Positions 1-10,205 of a DNA stretch of 64,000 nt are shown here, one piece after another. The stretch comes from Oryza sativa Japonica Group (Eukaryota; Streptophyta; Magnoliopsida; Poales; Poaceae). The stretch is taken from the NCBI RefSeq assembly GCF_034140825.1, contig NC_089036.1, forward strand, positions 25,991,001 through 26,055,000. The letters are read 5' to 3'. A program made the position numbers and the translations under genes. A model generated the notes under the pieces. The model was not told the DNA's origin and did no database searches. It was given only the letters and a program-made list of their open reading frames with translations. Within the stretch, counting starts at the first letter, position 1, and each line of letters opens with the position of its first letter.

Positions 1-444
1 CGCCATTTTGCACGGACGCCGCGCGTACTACGGTTCGCGGCGCGGTCGCCGGCCGGCGACCTCTCACCCTGCCTGGCACCGTAGCGGGTTCTATCACGCC
101 GGCTTCTTGCCAACTGCACGGCTACGTCCTCCTCCGCCCTCAGACGCAGCAGGATCGCGGCCAACGTGACGTCGACGTGGCCGTCGCCGTCCTCGACCAC
201 CGCCGCCCGCATCGTCCTCCAGCCGCCGCCGTACAGCTCGCCGAGGATCTCGTGGCACTCGCGGCCAGGGAAGAGGTCCTCGAGGGCGCCGCGAGGGTGC
301 CGCGTTCTCGCGAGCTCCTCCGCGCGCTTGATCGTGGCGACCAGATTCGAGTACCTGGCGTGGAACTCCAAGATCTTCCTGAACGTGACGGCGGCGGCGT
401 GGGGGTTCCGCTCCGTGACGAGCCAGCACGGGTCGCCCCCCGCC

Positions 445-492
<48 letters not shown>

Positions 493-1256
493 GCTTGGCC
501 GATCTGGATGCCTGCGTTGCGGGGCCTCTTGGGCCTACTCGGCTTGACGCCCTTGTCCTTGTCGACGTCGTGGGCGGGCTGGCTGATCTGGAGGAGGTCG
601 GCGGCGCGTGGCTTTACGGTCCTGATCGGCTTGACGGCGTCGGCTGCGAACGTGTTAGCGGCGGCGGCGGCGGCGCGTTTGCGCTTCCACGACGACGGGC
701 CGGGACCTGCACCCGGGTCCTCCGCAAACTCCGGCGGCGGGCCCTTCGGGAGGAACTCGGCGGAGCAGCGGAGCAGGTCTCGGCGTGCCGGACCAAACAC
801 TTTCTCGAGCTGTGCGTACACCTGATGAGCGTCCATCCATCTCTTCTTGTGCAAGTCGGAAAGCTTGACGACGACCCTGTCGTAAAGCTTCTCGTCCTCC
901 GCCTTCACCCGCTCCAAGAATCGCTTGGCCTCGAGCGGCGACACGTCTCCCTTGCCTTGGGGCTTTGCCGTTGCCGCAGCGGGAAGGTGATCGGCGGGGA
1001 GCTCGATCTTGTACTCCGGACGGACGAAGGTGTTGAACTCCGCGATGAGGTCGGGGTGGTCGCCGAGGAGCACCGCCGCGCCGTCCACCACCAGGGAGGT
1101 GGACGCGTTCGCGTACTTGCCGTACTCGGTGAGGATGGTCTCGAGCCCCTTGTAGACGCACGGCTTCAACCAGAAGCGGCTTCTCACCTTCCTCAGGAAG
1201 GCGAGAGCCGCGCGGGTCAGCTCTTCTCGGTTCGCCGGCGCCGGCGGCGACGCCAT
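1..1256 (-). CDS. SIN3-like paired amphipathic helix (PAH) protein, C-terminus beyond window
   Basis: The frame opens at the ATG at 1254-1256 and stays open for 418 codons to the window edge. Three PAH-type segments are visible. The first is at about residues 12-82 (AALAFLRKVRSRF, then GDHPDLIAEFNTFVRPEYKI). The second is at about 107-172 (LEAKRFLERVKAEDEKLYDR, then AEFLPKG). A weaker third is at about 285-350 (AAVTFRKILEFHARYSNL). Basic stretches SWKRKR and RPKRPR could be nuclear localisation signals. Poly-Ala/poly-Asp tracts reflect a GCG/GTC-type microsatellite near 450-490. PAH domains bind transcription factors in SIN3 co-repressor complexes. Full SIN3 proteins are over 1,000 residues with an HDAC-interacting region; whether this is a short PAH-only protein cannot be judged because the end is missing. 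Start choice: first ATG, directly followed by the PAH1 region. The family call is firm; the exact function is inferred. Confidence 0.8.
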
Positions 1257-1340
1257 GGCCGGCTTTCTCGGAACAGAGAAGCTAGGCGCGCGGTCGATCT
1301 GTCTGCGATTCTGCTGCTTCGCGTGTGTGTGCTCGGTGGA

Positions 1341-1580
1341 TGAGGGTAATTAACTCCCGTGGTTCTGTATTTTTGTGCCGCGGCGGATCGAGGTAAACTC
1401 GAGTTTGTTTCGGACGCGGCAATTGGAGATCGTATCGGTCTACTAGACGATCAAGGTCAGTTGAAATCGAGCCATTTTCATGCTCCCGTGCGCGTTCCTG
1501 GTTCTTTATTTTTGTCTCTTGGACTCTTGGTGGATGAGGTAACTCGAAGTTGTTTCGGACGCGGCAATCATCATGTGTAA
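1341..1580. repeat. Imperfect tandem repeat of about 140 bp upstream of the PAH gene
   Basis: The motif GTTTCGGACGCGGCAAT occurs at about 1407 and again at about 1552. GGTTCT followed by a TATTTTTGT tract occurs at about 1361 and 1500, and GGATGAGG precedes each part. The spacing of about 140-145 bp suggests a local duplication in the presumed promoter/5' region of the minus-strand PAH gene. No other feature is seen between 1257 and 1665. Confidence 0.5.
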
Positions 1581-1665
1581 CAGTGTAAGTATGTTGAAAT
1601 TCTGTAACCACCCAGTTGAGAGAGAAATTGGCGAGGGATGAAATATTAAATTTTGTAATATCCAA

Positions 1666-1670
1666 GCGGG

Positions 1671-1713
<43 letters not shown>

Positions 1714-1738
1714 GCGTGTTCGATCCACGCTCACCGCA
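1666..1738 (+). tRNA. tRNA-Phe(GAA): tRNA-Phe (anticodon GAA)
   Basis: A full cloverleaf of 73 nt starts GCGGGGATAGCTCAG and ends CACGCTCACCGCA. The anticodon GAA lies at 1699-1701. The acceptor stem has the G5/A68 non-pair that I recall from plant cytosolic tRNA-Phe. The D and T arms are intact, there is no intron, and a T-rich stretch suitable for Pol III termination follows. Confidence 0.95.
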
Positions 1739-2048
1739 TGTTTTCATTTTTAATGTATACGAGTTATTTTTTTTTTTGCTCATCGCATGTTTTCATTTTT
1801 ACTATATATACGAGTTATTTTTCTCCTCACTAGCATATTTTCATTTTTAATATACTAGTTATTTTTCTCCTTACTCGCATATTTTCATTTTTAATATACT
1901 ACAAAAATGCATGATTTGACAAAAAAAAACTATGTCAATTTAAATGATAAAAAACAAAATAAAGGTCAAAAATCATATATAGCATTGAACCTGGTTACAC
2001 GAGTTATTTTTCTCCTTACTCGCATATTTTCATTTTTAATAAACTAGA
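1731..2048 (+). repeat. Amplified 3' end and flank of the tRNA-Phe gene
   Basis: The last bases of the tRNA plus downstream flank recur with decay. TCACCGCATGTTTTCATTTT at 1731 is followed by TCATCGCATGTTTTCATTTT at 1781. Degenerate copies then follow at about 1828 and 1873, and again at about 2013. Each is followed by a T-rich ACGAGTTATTTTT-like tail. Units are about 45-50 bp. The repeats are non-coding. Confidence 0.65.
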
Positions 2049-2245
2049 ATTTGATTAAAAAAACAATGTCAATTTAAACGACAAAATTAATAACAAAAAA
2101 AGTAAAAAAAAACATATATAGCATTTAACCTGATTACACACGTGACGCCGAGTAGAGATGCATGGAATGGTGTTGGTTGTCTGGGTTGGGCTGGGTTGGG
2201 ATAGGGAGGGGTTGCGTTGGTATAATCGGATAGAAGTGTATGATA

Positions 2246-2482
2246 CTCCCTCCGTCCCATAATATAAAAGATTTTGAGTTTTTGCTTGTAACATTTGACC
2301 ACTCGTCTTATTCAAAATATTTTAAAATTATTATTTATTTTATTTGTGACTTACTTTATTATCTATGGTACTTTAAGCACAACTTTTCGTTTTTTATATT
2401 TGCAAAAAAAATTTAAATAAGACGAGTGGTCAAACGTTGCAAGCAAAAACTCAAAATTCCTTATATTATGGGACGGAGGGAG
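2246..2482. mobile_element. Stowaway-type MITE
   Basis: Terminal inverted repeats CTCCCTCCGTCCCATAATAT and its complement enclose a 237-bp hairpin-capable sequence. It is flanked by the TA target duplication typical of Tc1/mariner-derived Stowaway elements. It is non-coding. Confidence 0.9.
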
Positions 2483-2687
2483 TAGTTATTAGTCATGTTG
2501 AATTGGATACAGACAACATATAACAAACTTAAACATAAATAACGTATCAAAATTCTGGTTGAAACATCTTCAATTTTTATAATAGTGATACGAGTTATTT
2601 TTTTTCTCATTTTATTATTTTTACAATTTTAGTATATGAGAGATTTCTTGGTTGCTTTCCTTCTCTTCAGGTTTTTCTCCGCCCCTA

Positions 2688-2942
2688 GAGCGAGTACAAT
2701 AGCAGGCTACAAGTCAACTGTATGCACGCATGTTGAGAAGAGAAGAGAAGAGAGAGAAGAAAAGCGGGCTACAGATTTATAGCCAACTGCAGCACAGACT
2801 CCCATACGTTGTTTGTGTATGAGAGATGGAACCATATATTAATGGTGTAGTATATATTATAGATAACTATTATATGAATGAGTTATAAGATTGACTATAG
2901 ATGAATTAGAGCTAGCAGTTAGCTACACTATTAAACTTGCTC
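2688..2942. mobile_element. Tourist-like MITE (GAGC...GCTC family), member 1
   Basis: The ends are GAGCGAGTACAATAGCAGGC and ...CACTATTAAACTTGCTC. The interior has the same 'ctacagatttatag' block seen in the copies at 31229, 45008 and 53186. The 3-bp flanks (CTA/TTG) do not match, so this copy is older or its ends have drifted. Confidence 0.65.
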
Positions 2943-3960
2943 TTGGCCGCCGCCGCTCTATAACGTTAAGGTACATACGTACACCGGCGAAAACGTTAAG
3001 GTACATACGTACATGTTTTCCCTGTTCACAATCGCATTCCGTTTAGATACACCAGCGAAAACGTTAAGATACAACGGCGCGTGAGAGGAGCTAAGTTTAT
3101 GGCAGCCGCAGAACTTCCCCTTCCCTTTTTCCGCACTTGTAACTTTGTAAGCTTCTGGTCAGAATGTCAGATCCTCTTGGTTAAGATATTTGAATCGAGC
3201 CTTTTCCAGATTTACTTGCGCCTTCTGTAACCTATAAAGCTATCTAATTTCACCATCTTTGCAATCAAATTCTCGATTTTGTCACTGGCGCCTCGCCTAC
3301 AAGGGTTCGGGATGGTCCCTTGCAAGATATTTATTTTAGAGGAATAGGGGAGGAACCCCCTAACATGGTATAATAATTGATGACCAGAAATGAAAATAGA
3401 TCAAAGGTTTCCACGCTCCTTCAAAGCGATATTTGGGCTTGTAAAGTCTGAACTCGGTTGTGCTTGCTTATGAAGGTAAGAAAGATGACGCTTGCTTGAC
3501 CAAACAGGGCATCCGCTGACATAATCACATTGCATTTCATGCTGCTTTCAACTAATTCCATATGGATGTGGATTTCCTAGGTCAATAAAAGATAGCTGCA
3601 TTTGTTTTCTCAGTAACTCATGAATTGAATCCATAGTTTCATACTAGTTCAGATATTAGAATTTGCACAACATCATGTTTTATGGACCACTAAAGTTTTA
3701 GGTATAGTTAAGGCCACTTCACTATTTTCTTTTATGTTATGCAATCATGGCCTTTGGTGTTGGTTCATGATCCCACAGGAAGTGCTTTCAGTATACTTTC
3801 TGAGATGCCTGACCTTCTCAGATTAATCTTTAGCAGCATGCAAATTCTGTAAAGGTCCATTGAACTATTTGTCTTGAATATGTGTGCATTACCACTGATC
3901 TTGTAATAGTGATTATCTTGCATAACCAGTAAACTTTGCTGCCAGGTATAGTTGCTGTGA
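2943..3960. other. Unassigned intergenic stretch
   Basis: A short repeat, AACGTTAAGGTACATACGTAC, occurs at about 2962 and 2994, with a degenerate copy near 3060. I see no gene or transposon ends otherwise. Confidence 0.4.
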
Positions 3961-3964
3961 GGCA

Positions 3965-4440
3965 GACTATATCGATGATGGCTCACGAGCCACTGGCGCT
4001 GTGCTTTCAAGAGCTGCTCGGATGAGGCAAAAGCTGCAGTCTTCTTTGGAGGCCAGTGCGATCGACATTGAAGATGTTCCTTACAAGCATGCTGGGCATA
4101 CAGCTGTCAAGGACAATGCGAATGAGACGCATTTTAACATCAGGGTAATTTCGCCCAAGTTTGAGGGCCAGAGCCTTGTGAAGCGTCACAGGATGGTATA
4201 TTTTTTTAGATAAATGACCTCTTGACTGATGAGTTGAACTCAGGACTTCATGCTATCTCAATTGTTTAAATCTCCCAAAGAGTCCGAATTTCAGATTAGG
4301 TTATTTGAGGGGCTAAGTTCCCGATTTAAAAGGCTGCATATATTCGGTTGGATGTAGAGGCTGAGTAAAAAATACCCTTCTCTAAAAAAAATACTATCTC
4401 AATTGTTGCAAAACTCCCAAAGAGTCAGGATCCTGAATGT
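3965..4440 (+). pseudogene. BolA-like protein, damaged (probably retroposed) copy
   Basis: Uninterrupted BolA coding runs from about 3974 to 4200: SRAARMRQKLQSSLEAS, then DVPYKHAGH, then ETHFNIRVISPKFEG, then RHRMVY. BolA proteins partner monothiol glutaredoxins in Fe-S and redox control. No ATG begins the recognisable part: the codon where a start is expected reads GAT. After MVY an oligo-T/AGATAA insertion separates the next piece, which is recognisable as DLLTDELNSGLHAISIV in another register. A short unrelated segment ending in TCTAAAAAAAA then intervenes. The family's end (AISIVAK...) recurs at about 4390, flanked by the 14-bp direct repeat CTATCTCAATTGTT. No introns are seen, which suggests a retrocopy later hit by small retroposon tails. 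A functional gene with unusual exons is less likely. Confidence 0.7.
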
Positions 4441-5817
4441 AAAATGCCCACGATTTGTTTTGAAATAAGTTGATTGCAGCAATATCATGTGACCATGAGT
4501 CAATGTTCAAAACAATGATATGAAAATTGAAGCCTTATGTTTCACTGAATTGTGCACTACTTTTGTTCTCAATGAATGCCTGTGGCCATGAAAATTTGTG
4601 GAAATTATAGTGAGTATCGAATTCACATACCTGTTCAATATTCATCGTCAGGTGAGATTTTCCTATGTGGTACTTTTGTAAGCATATATGGATCTTTTGT
4701 GTTGGTGATAGTCTGTTAGGTGTATTTCCTTCTTTTGCCAATTGGTATATTATTTACCAATCATGATATCACTGATAAACAACAATGTTACTAGTTCTGG
4801 CAGTTGATTTTGCTCTGATATAATCTCTGGTGAAAACTAGCATAGCTGAATAATATCTATCAATTTGTGTTTGTAGCTAAGATTACTAAAGCTTGCCCAG
4901 CTGCATTTTTCTTTGTCATTTTGTGGATACAACATGTTTCTGCTTCCACAGAATCCTCTTGTAGTTCAAAGTAGTGATCTATTTACCATCTAACTTACCA
5001 TCCTCTGCAATTTTCCAAGAAACATGTGAATATGGTCGAACTCAAAATTTCAGGCCTCATTTGAAACACAGGGATTTGGCCTTGAAAGCAAATATAATTA
5101 GCAATTACTTTATTGTGTGGTGCACAATGTTTCACTTGAGGGTATATTTAGCCAGGCTTTGGCAAGGCTGCAAGACTATAGTAAACAGTGTTTTGGTTGC
5201 TACGTGCTGGAGAATCCATGAGCATGAGCAGATCTGCTGGTGCTGTTACCGCTGTCTTTGTAACAGTTATTGTCAAGCCTTTTTTATCCACTGTCTACGT
5301 GCTGAAATGTCACAGGCTGCAGAGCAAGTTGCACATGCACTAAATGTATGACATGCGACTTCCCTGTGGCATTGGAATATCTGTAACTACTCAAATTGAC
5401 GAATTGGTGAAGAATTGGTGGACAGTGGAGTCAATCTTTGAGTGTGTTAGTTCACGCTAAAATTGGAAATTTGGTTGAAATTGAAACGATATGATGGAAA
5501 GTTGGAAGTTTATGTATGTAGAAAAGTTTTGATGTGATGGAAAAGTTGGAATTTTGAAGAAAAAGTTTGGAACTAAACAAGGCCTTTGTTGTATATTCAA
5601 CCAACTTTGACAAATTTTGTTAAGTAGAAGAGTAATGCAATGCTGGGACCTCCGGTGGTAAGAGCAATACAGAAACTTGTTCTTTTGTCGAGAGCCTTTC
5701 TGTTTTCGTTTGAAGCCAAGACAGTTCCCCTCCACTAGCAAGTAGCTTTTGAAGTTGGACTTGAGCAGGGACTGCCAGACGGATAGAGTGACAAAAATTC
5801 TGTAAAAATGTAAAATT
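4441..5817. other. Unassigned intergenic stretch
   Basis: The stretch is AT-rich with only short open frames that match no family I recognise. There are no clear inverted-repeat ends. A 125-codon frame at 4974-5351 lacks recognisable motifs and is treated as chance. Confidence 0.4.
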
Positions 5818-5889
5818 TGCCCCCATGCAGGATCGAACTACAGACCTTCAGTTTACAAGACTGACGCTCTACCACTGAGCTATAGGGGC
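5818..5889 (-). tRNA. tRNA-Thr(TGT): tRNA-Thr (anticodon UGU)
   Basis: The minus strand gives a complete 72-nt cloverleaf. The acceptor stem GCCCCTA pairs with TGGGGGC apart from one G-U wobble, the D arm is GCTCAGTGGTAGAGC, and the discriminator is A. The anticodon loop CTTGTAA carries TGT. A T-run follows the 3' end. It lies about 590 bp beyond the helicase gene's stop codon, on the same strand. Confidence 0.93.
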
Positions 5890-6480
5890 CGCTTATGATC
5901 TCATAAGTTAAACTGATTTTTACTGCTAACCATTTACTCCTCCAGAACAATGCAGCTCTTTTTTCTATTATTATTTTTTATTGTTTTGAAGGGGCTGCAA
6001 GCCTGCAACACAGCTCTTGAGTGACAGAATATAGAATAGCTCAAGTTACATCCAGAAAATCAACCGTTCATGATGCCAGGCTGCCAGCTACTTATAGTGA
6101 AACATACCTCATTTGTTCCATCGATTTTTTTCAGGTGTAAGTCTAGCTGAGCTTTTCAAATACGCGTGCAGCTTGTTTTTTACAATTAAAAAAAATCCTA
6201 CAGAATAAAGAAAGATGCCAGTATTGTGAAATGCTAGCATATACTGTAATTTCTTGGAGTCATTTTACACATTACAGTACATCTCCATAGGAAGGTGACA
6301 ACAGAAATATATAATAGATCCGAGGAGTACCAACTCCCCGTGAGGAAAAAGTTTCCAGGATAACAACCATTCCTTCTATCTGAATCTTTGCATCGACCAA
6401 AAAACATTAATTGACAACATTTAAAGAAAATACAATCTATGAAAATGCCATTCGATGAATTCATTTGAACAATGCATAGT

Positions 6481-8202
6481 TTACTCTACATCTTCCTCCT
6501 TATGAACAAGAAGCTTCCCTTCGGTGAATTCACATGGCTTGATGGGTACAGCTAATTGCTTGCGCATTTTCCTTACAACAAATGTTTCGGTTTCTTCACA
6601 TATTGTGACCACAGTTCCTTTCCGCCCTAGACGGCCAGTTCGGCCAGCTCTGTGGGCATAGTGTGTTGAGTCTGTTGGAAGATCCAGATTAATCACAAGG
6701 TCACATTCTGGCACATCCAGTCCTCTGGCAGACAACTCATTTGTAACTAGAACTCTGAATTCACCATCCTTGAACTTTTTCAAGACAGTTGACCTTGCAA
6801 GCTTTCCAAGATCTCCATGTAGTTCAGTAGCTTTCATCCCACGGGCCTCCAACTTAAATACAACATCCTTCAATGGCTTGGTGTTGTTCATAAATGCAAT
6901 TACTGTCTGAGCCTCCAGAGCATGGATACATCTCCTTAAAGTGTCCACTTTGTGTTGAGCCTTGGATGTACAATAGTAATGTTCCAAAGATGGTGGTAAG
7001 CTGTCAACTGCAGCTTGATTCACTGAATTTGATGGAGAGTTGGAGTTGGCATCTGGCTGGGACAGCACAGGTCTTGGAACAGTAATTGACTCAAGTGGAA
7101 CAACACTCATAGCTCTAACAAGGACTGGATCGTGACCCCAACTCCTGGCTGCTCGTATAACTGAAAATGGTATCGTTGCGGAAACCAAGATAGTCTGGCG
7201 CTCAGACCGCCTTGCAAGAGGGCCAAGAATATCTCTAGATGAAGTACCCGATTTCCTTCCTACATGTTCAAGTATTCTATGCATATCTTCACGATAATTG
7301 AAAGACAAAAGCTGGTCAACTTCATCCAGTACAAGAAAGCGGCAACTGTGGGTGTGTAGCTTGCCGGCTGCTGAAATTTCAGAAATACGACCAGGTGTCC
7401 CAACAACAATAATTGGCTTGTTCTTCTTCAATGCTTCTTCTTGCCTCGAACGATTAGCACCACCAACAAGTTGTTGGACAAGTCTCTTATCATTAGGGCC
7501 CAATATCTTCTCCACTTCTCGCACTATTTGCATTCCTAATTCTCTAGAAGGAGCAACAATAACTGCCTCTACACCTGATCTCTTATCAGAACTGTCTTGT
7601 TCTGTAGGCCTCTTCAGAGGGCCTATTTCAGAAAGAATAGGGAGAAGATAAGCAAGTGTCTTCCCTGAGCCAGTATATGATTGGATAACTGCATCGTGCT
7701 TTTGTGAAATGATAGGAATAGCAGCAGACTGGACCTCAGTTGGAGCAGTAAGACCTTCCTTGTTCAACCTATCTATAAGCAAAGGTGGCAAACCGAGTTC
7801 TTCAAATGATTTTGCAGAAAAAAGAGATTCATCTATCTTCAGAGTCTTCTTCAGTACTGCTGATTTCGGCAAGGCACTCTTTACTGGTTTGGCATTGAAT
7901 GAAGAAACTTTTGGTTTCATATTAAGAGCTGAAGCCCTTGAAGATGGCTTTATGCCTCCAGTACGTGTTGCTCTTTCTTTCTTAACATATTCAACTTTGT
8001 TTTGCACTTCAAGACTAGCTAGAGTTAGCGGACCACTCTTATCTTCCACAGTTTGAATATCATGCCAAGCGGTTTGGTGAAATCTTACCACTCGTGGAAG
8101 TGAAAGCATTCTGAATGGAAGGTGATCACCAAGGACGAAGCATGACCGAGAAGATGCCAATGCAAGTACATGTCGATGCACTTGGCCAACAGTTAGCCGC
8201 AT
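6481..8202 (-). CDS. RH47: DEAD-box ATP-dependent RNA helicase, RH47 type (573 aa)
   Basis: One uninterrupted coding exon is present. Motifs in order: Q motif region (SAKSFEELGLPP...PTEVQSAAIP), motif I SYTGSGKT, Ia PSRELGMQ, Ib TPGR, II DEVD, III SAT, V ARGLDVP and VI HRAGRTGRLGR. Motif II reads DEVD rather than DEAD. I recognise the protein as like plant RH47 (Arabidopsis ISE1), a mitochondrial helicase. The Arg-rich, acid-poor N-terminus (MRLTVGQVHRHVLALASSRS) fits an organellar presequence. Start choice: a strong acceptor (TTTGCACAG) ends an intron at 8292, and the first in-frame ATG after it is 8202. The open frame extends to 8307, but that part is intronic. A 5'-UTR exon probably ends at 8803 at the donor GGAG/GTGAGG, giving a 511-bp 5'-UTR intron. 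It acts in RNA unwinding in organelles; the exact substrate is unknown. Confidence 0.9.
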   Translation of the reverse strand: MRLTVGQVHRHVLALASSRSCFVLGDHLPFRMLSLPRVVRFHQTAWHDIQTVEDKSGPLTLASLEVQNKVEYVKKERATRTGGIKPSSRASALNMKPKVSSFNAKPVKSALPKSAVLKKTLKIDESLFSAKSFEELGLPPLLIDRLNKEGLTAPTEVQSAAIPIISQKHDAVIQSYTGSGKTLAYLLPILSEIGPLKRPTEQDSSDKRSGVEAVIVAPSRELGMQIVREVEKILGPNDKRLVQQLVGGANRSRQEEALKKNKPIIVVGTPGRISEISAAGKLHTHSCRFLVLDEVDQLLSFNYREDMHRILEHVGRKSGTSSRDILGPLARRSERQTILVSATIPFSVIRAARSWGHDPVLVRAMSVVPLESITVPRPVLSQPDANSNSPSNSVNQAAVDSLPPSLEHYYCTSKAQHKVDTLRRCIHALEAQTVIAFMNNTKPLKDVVFKLEARGMKATELHGDLGKLARSTVLKKFKDGEFRVLVTNELSARGLDVPECDLVINLDLPTDSTHYAHRAGRTGRLGRKGTVVTICEETETFVVRKMRKQLAVPIKPCEFTEGKLLVHKEEDVE

Positions 8203-8291
8203 CTGTGCTCTATTTATCAATACCAGTTTTACCACAGCCAAATATCCTTCCTTCCAACTAATATCACAAATTCCCGAGGGGATGCTCTTGG

Positions 8292-8802
8292 CTGTGCAAA
8301 GAATCAAACAACTGGATCATATAAACTGTAGAATTTCCAACATGCATAGTTAAACAAAGAAAGACACAAGAAGTCTGTCTGTGGTCGCATGGCATCAATC
8401 GAGTTGACTCACTTCTAGTTCTAGAGTACACTCTAGTTTGTGGTGGTAACAGATTAACCCAAATAACGAGTTCTACATTCAGTAGTTGCTGGCTTGGTTT
8501 AGGCTTCAAATACCTCCAAATTTCCTATATAATACAGCCCAAATAATGAACAGTAACTAAAATTTCCATGTATCAACCCACAAATTCATATGGAGCTTGA
8601 CCTGGATGGACATCATGGATAGGGATAACAGAAAAAAGAACCAAATCAGTTCAAGAAGTTTGGAATTCACCACCAACAAAAAGAAATCAATCCAGGTCCG
8701 TTGGATCTCCGGTCCAAACCAGACAACCAGTGGGAACTGGAAGCATAGAGGACGTAACCGATCAGCAAAGGAGAAGAAGAGAGAGAGAGAGGGAGGCCTC
8801 AC
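8292..8802 (-). other. Inferred 5'-UTR intron of the RH47-type gene
   Basis: Donor GGAG/GTGAGG at 8803/8802 and acceptor TTTGCACAG/CC at 8292/8291 bracket 511 bp. The presumed leader exon lies just upstream, in a GC-rich stretch near 8803-8900. Confidence 0.6.
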
Positions 8803-9104
8803 CTCCGAGCCCCAGCCGGCGAGCTGCACCTGCGCGCGGGGCGGACGGATACTCCGCGCCGGAGACTCGGAGAGGGGGGAGACGCGGGTTTAGGGCTTAG
8901 CCTGAAGCCGGCGGCTAGCTGACGTTCGTCTATCCGGTTGAGGAGAAGAGCTCGTAGTCGTATGGTCAGTGTGTCAGGCACACGGGCTTCGCCGAGGACT
9001 CAGAGGCCGGCCCGGCCCAGCCCATTAACTGGTGCCGCTAGCCCAGATTGTGGAAGCGGGCAGCAGCAGCACGGAGGTGGCCACGGCCCACGGAGAGAAT
9101 ATCA

Positions 9105-9452
9105 GGTGCTACGGAACCGTGATGTGTACTGTGCTACCAACATAAAAACAATAAATCTATGACGGAATGTGACATATCCTAATATATTGAATCATATAGT
9201 CTATTTAAATTCGTTGTAATAGAATATAAAAGTTCTAAATTTGTTTTTCTGAGTGCAACACCATAACATGTACCTTCGAAAAAAATCATCTCAAAATACG
9301 ATGTTGTAATATCAGAATATTTTACATTTGTTTACGACTTTTTGATGTACTTCCCGAGGTTTCAAACCTCAAATACGACGTTGCATCTCAAAACTAACTT
9401 TTTTCACATTTGTTTACGTGGTTGGTAGCATATTGTTCTGTTCCTTAGCAGC
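9105..9452. mobile_element. Inverted-repeat element (MITE), family not assigned
   Basis: The left end GGTGCTACGGAACCGTGATG and the right end (complement starting GCTGCTAAGGAACAG) align over about 40 bp. Both run into GTGCTACCAAC / ATGCTACCAAC. It is 348 bp and AT-rich inside. No clean target duplication is visible. The rest of 8900-10205 shows no gene. Confidence 0.55.
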
Positions 9453-10205
9453 TGAAATTCTTCTCGGTGGCCACGGCACAGGCGGAAACGGGGAACCGAA
9501 GCGGACTGTGTGGCGGCGGTGGAGCAGCGCCGGCGACAAAGCACGGAGGAGAGGCGGCGCCGGTCGTCGGAGCGCGTCGATGGCGACCGTCAGGCGTCAG
9601 CCTTGCAAGAAGACGATAAAGGCTGAAAAAAAAAACCTCGATGGTTCTCCGTTTTTTTGCAAATTTACTCTGATCTAACAGAGTGTTGACAGCCGAAAAA
9701 GCCATGGCACCACAAATCCACAATGTGTACGAATAAATAAATCAGAGTATATATCAACCTCAAGCAGCATTTCCCTATAACGTGCATGTACAGCGCACAA
9801 CTTATAGGTCTAGTTTGAGAAGCTTCTGCAGTTTCTCATGGAATATTCGGCTCACCCAAAGAAATCCAGATTGTCGCCTAAATTCTAAGAAAATGTAGTT
9901 GTAGAATCATGAACTAGAAGCCAGTTTCTCTATATTCTCAAAAGCTAACTACTAAGTACTAACCAACAGATTCCAAGAATCTGTAGTGTGCTACTTTCTA
10001 CATAGTACAGGACTACAGGTACAGCACATGAGAATTGAACAGTGCACACCTGCACATTTTTTCATCCACGGCATCATCCAGTTCTACCTCAAATTGTGCA
10101 ACACACGCCCAAAACCAACCACAATATCAGGTACATTTTGACATGATGAGTTCTCAAGTTCTTCGGCGAAATCTAGAAAAGAATTATGGGACGCTATTGA
10201 TCGTC

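Noticed and set aside
94-825. Long open frames on both strands over the left end
   Set aside because: They are shadows of the GC-rich PAH gene, whose own frame runs off the window; none has recognisable motifs.
8202-8307. Extending the helicase to an upstream start giving 608 codons
   Set aside because: The extra codons reach across a strong intron acceptor at 8292 and begin in presumed intron sequence.
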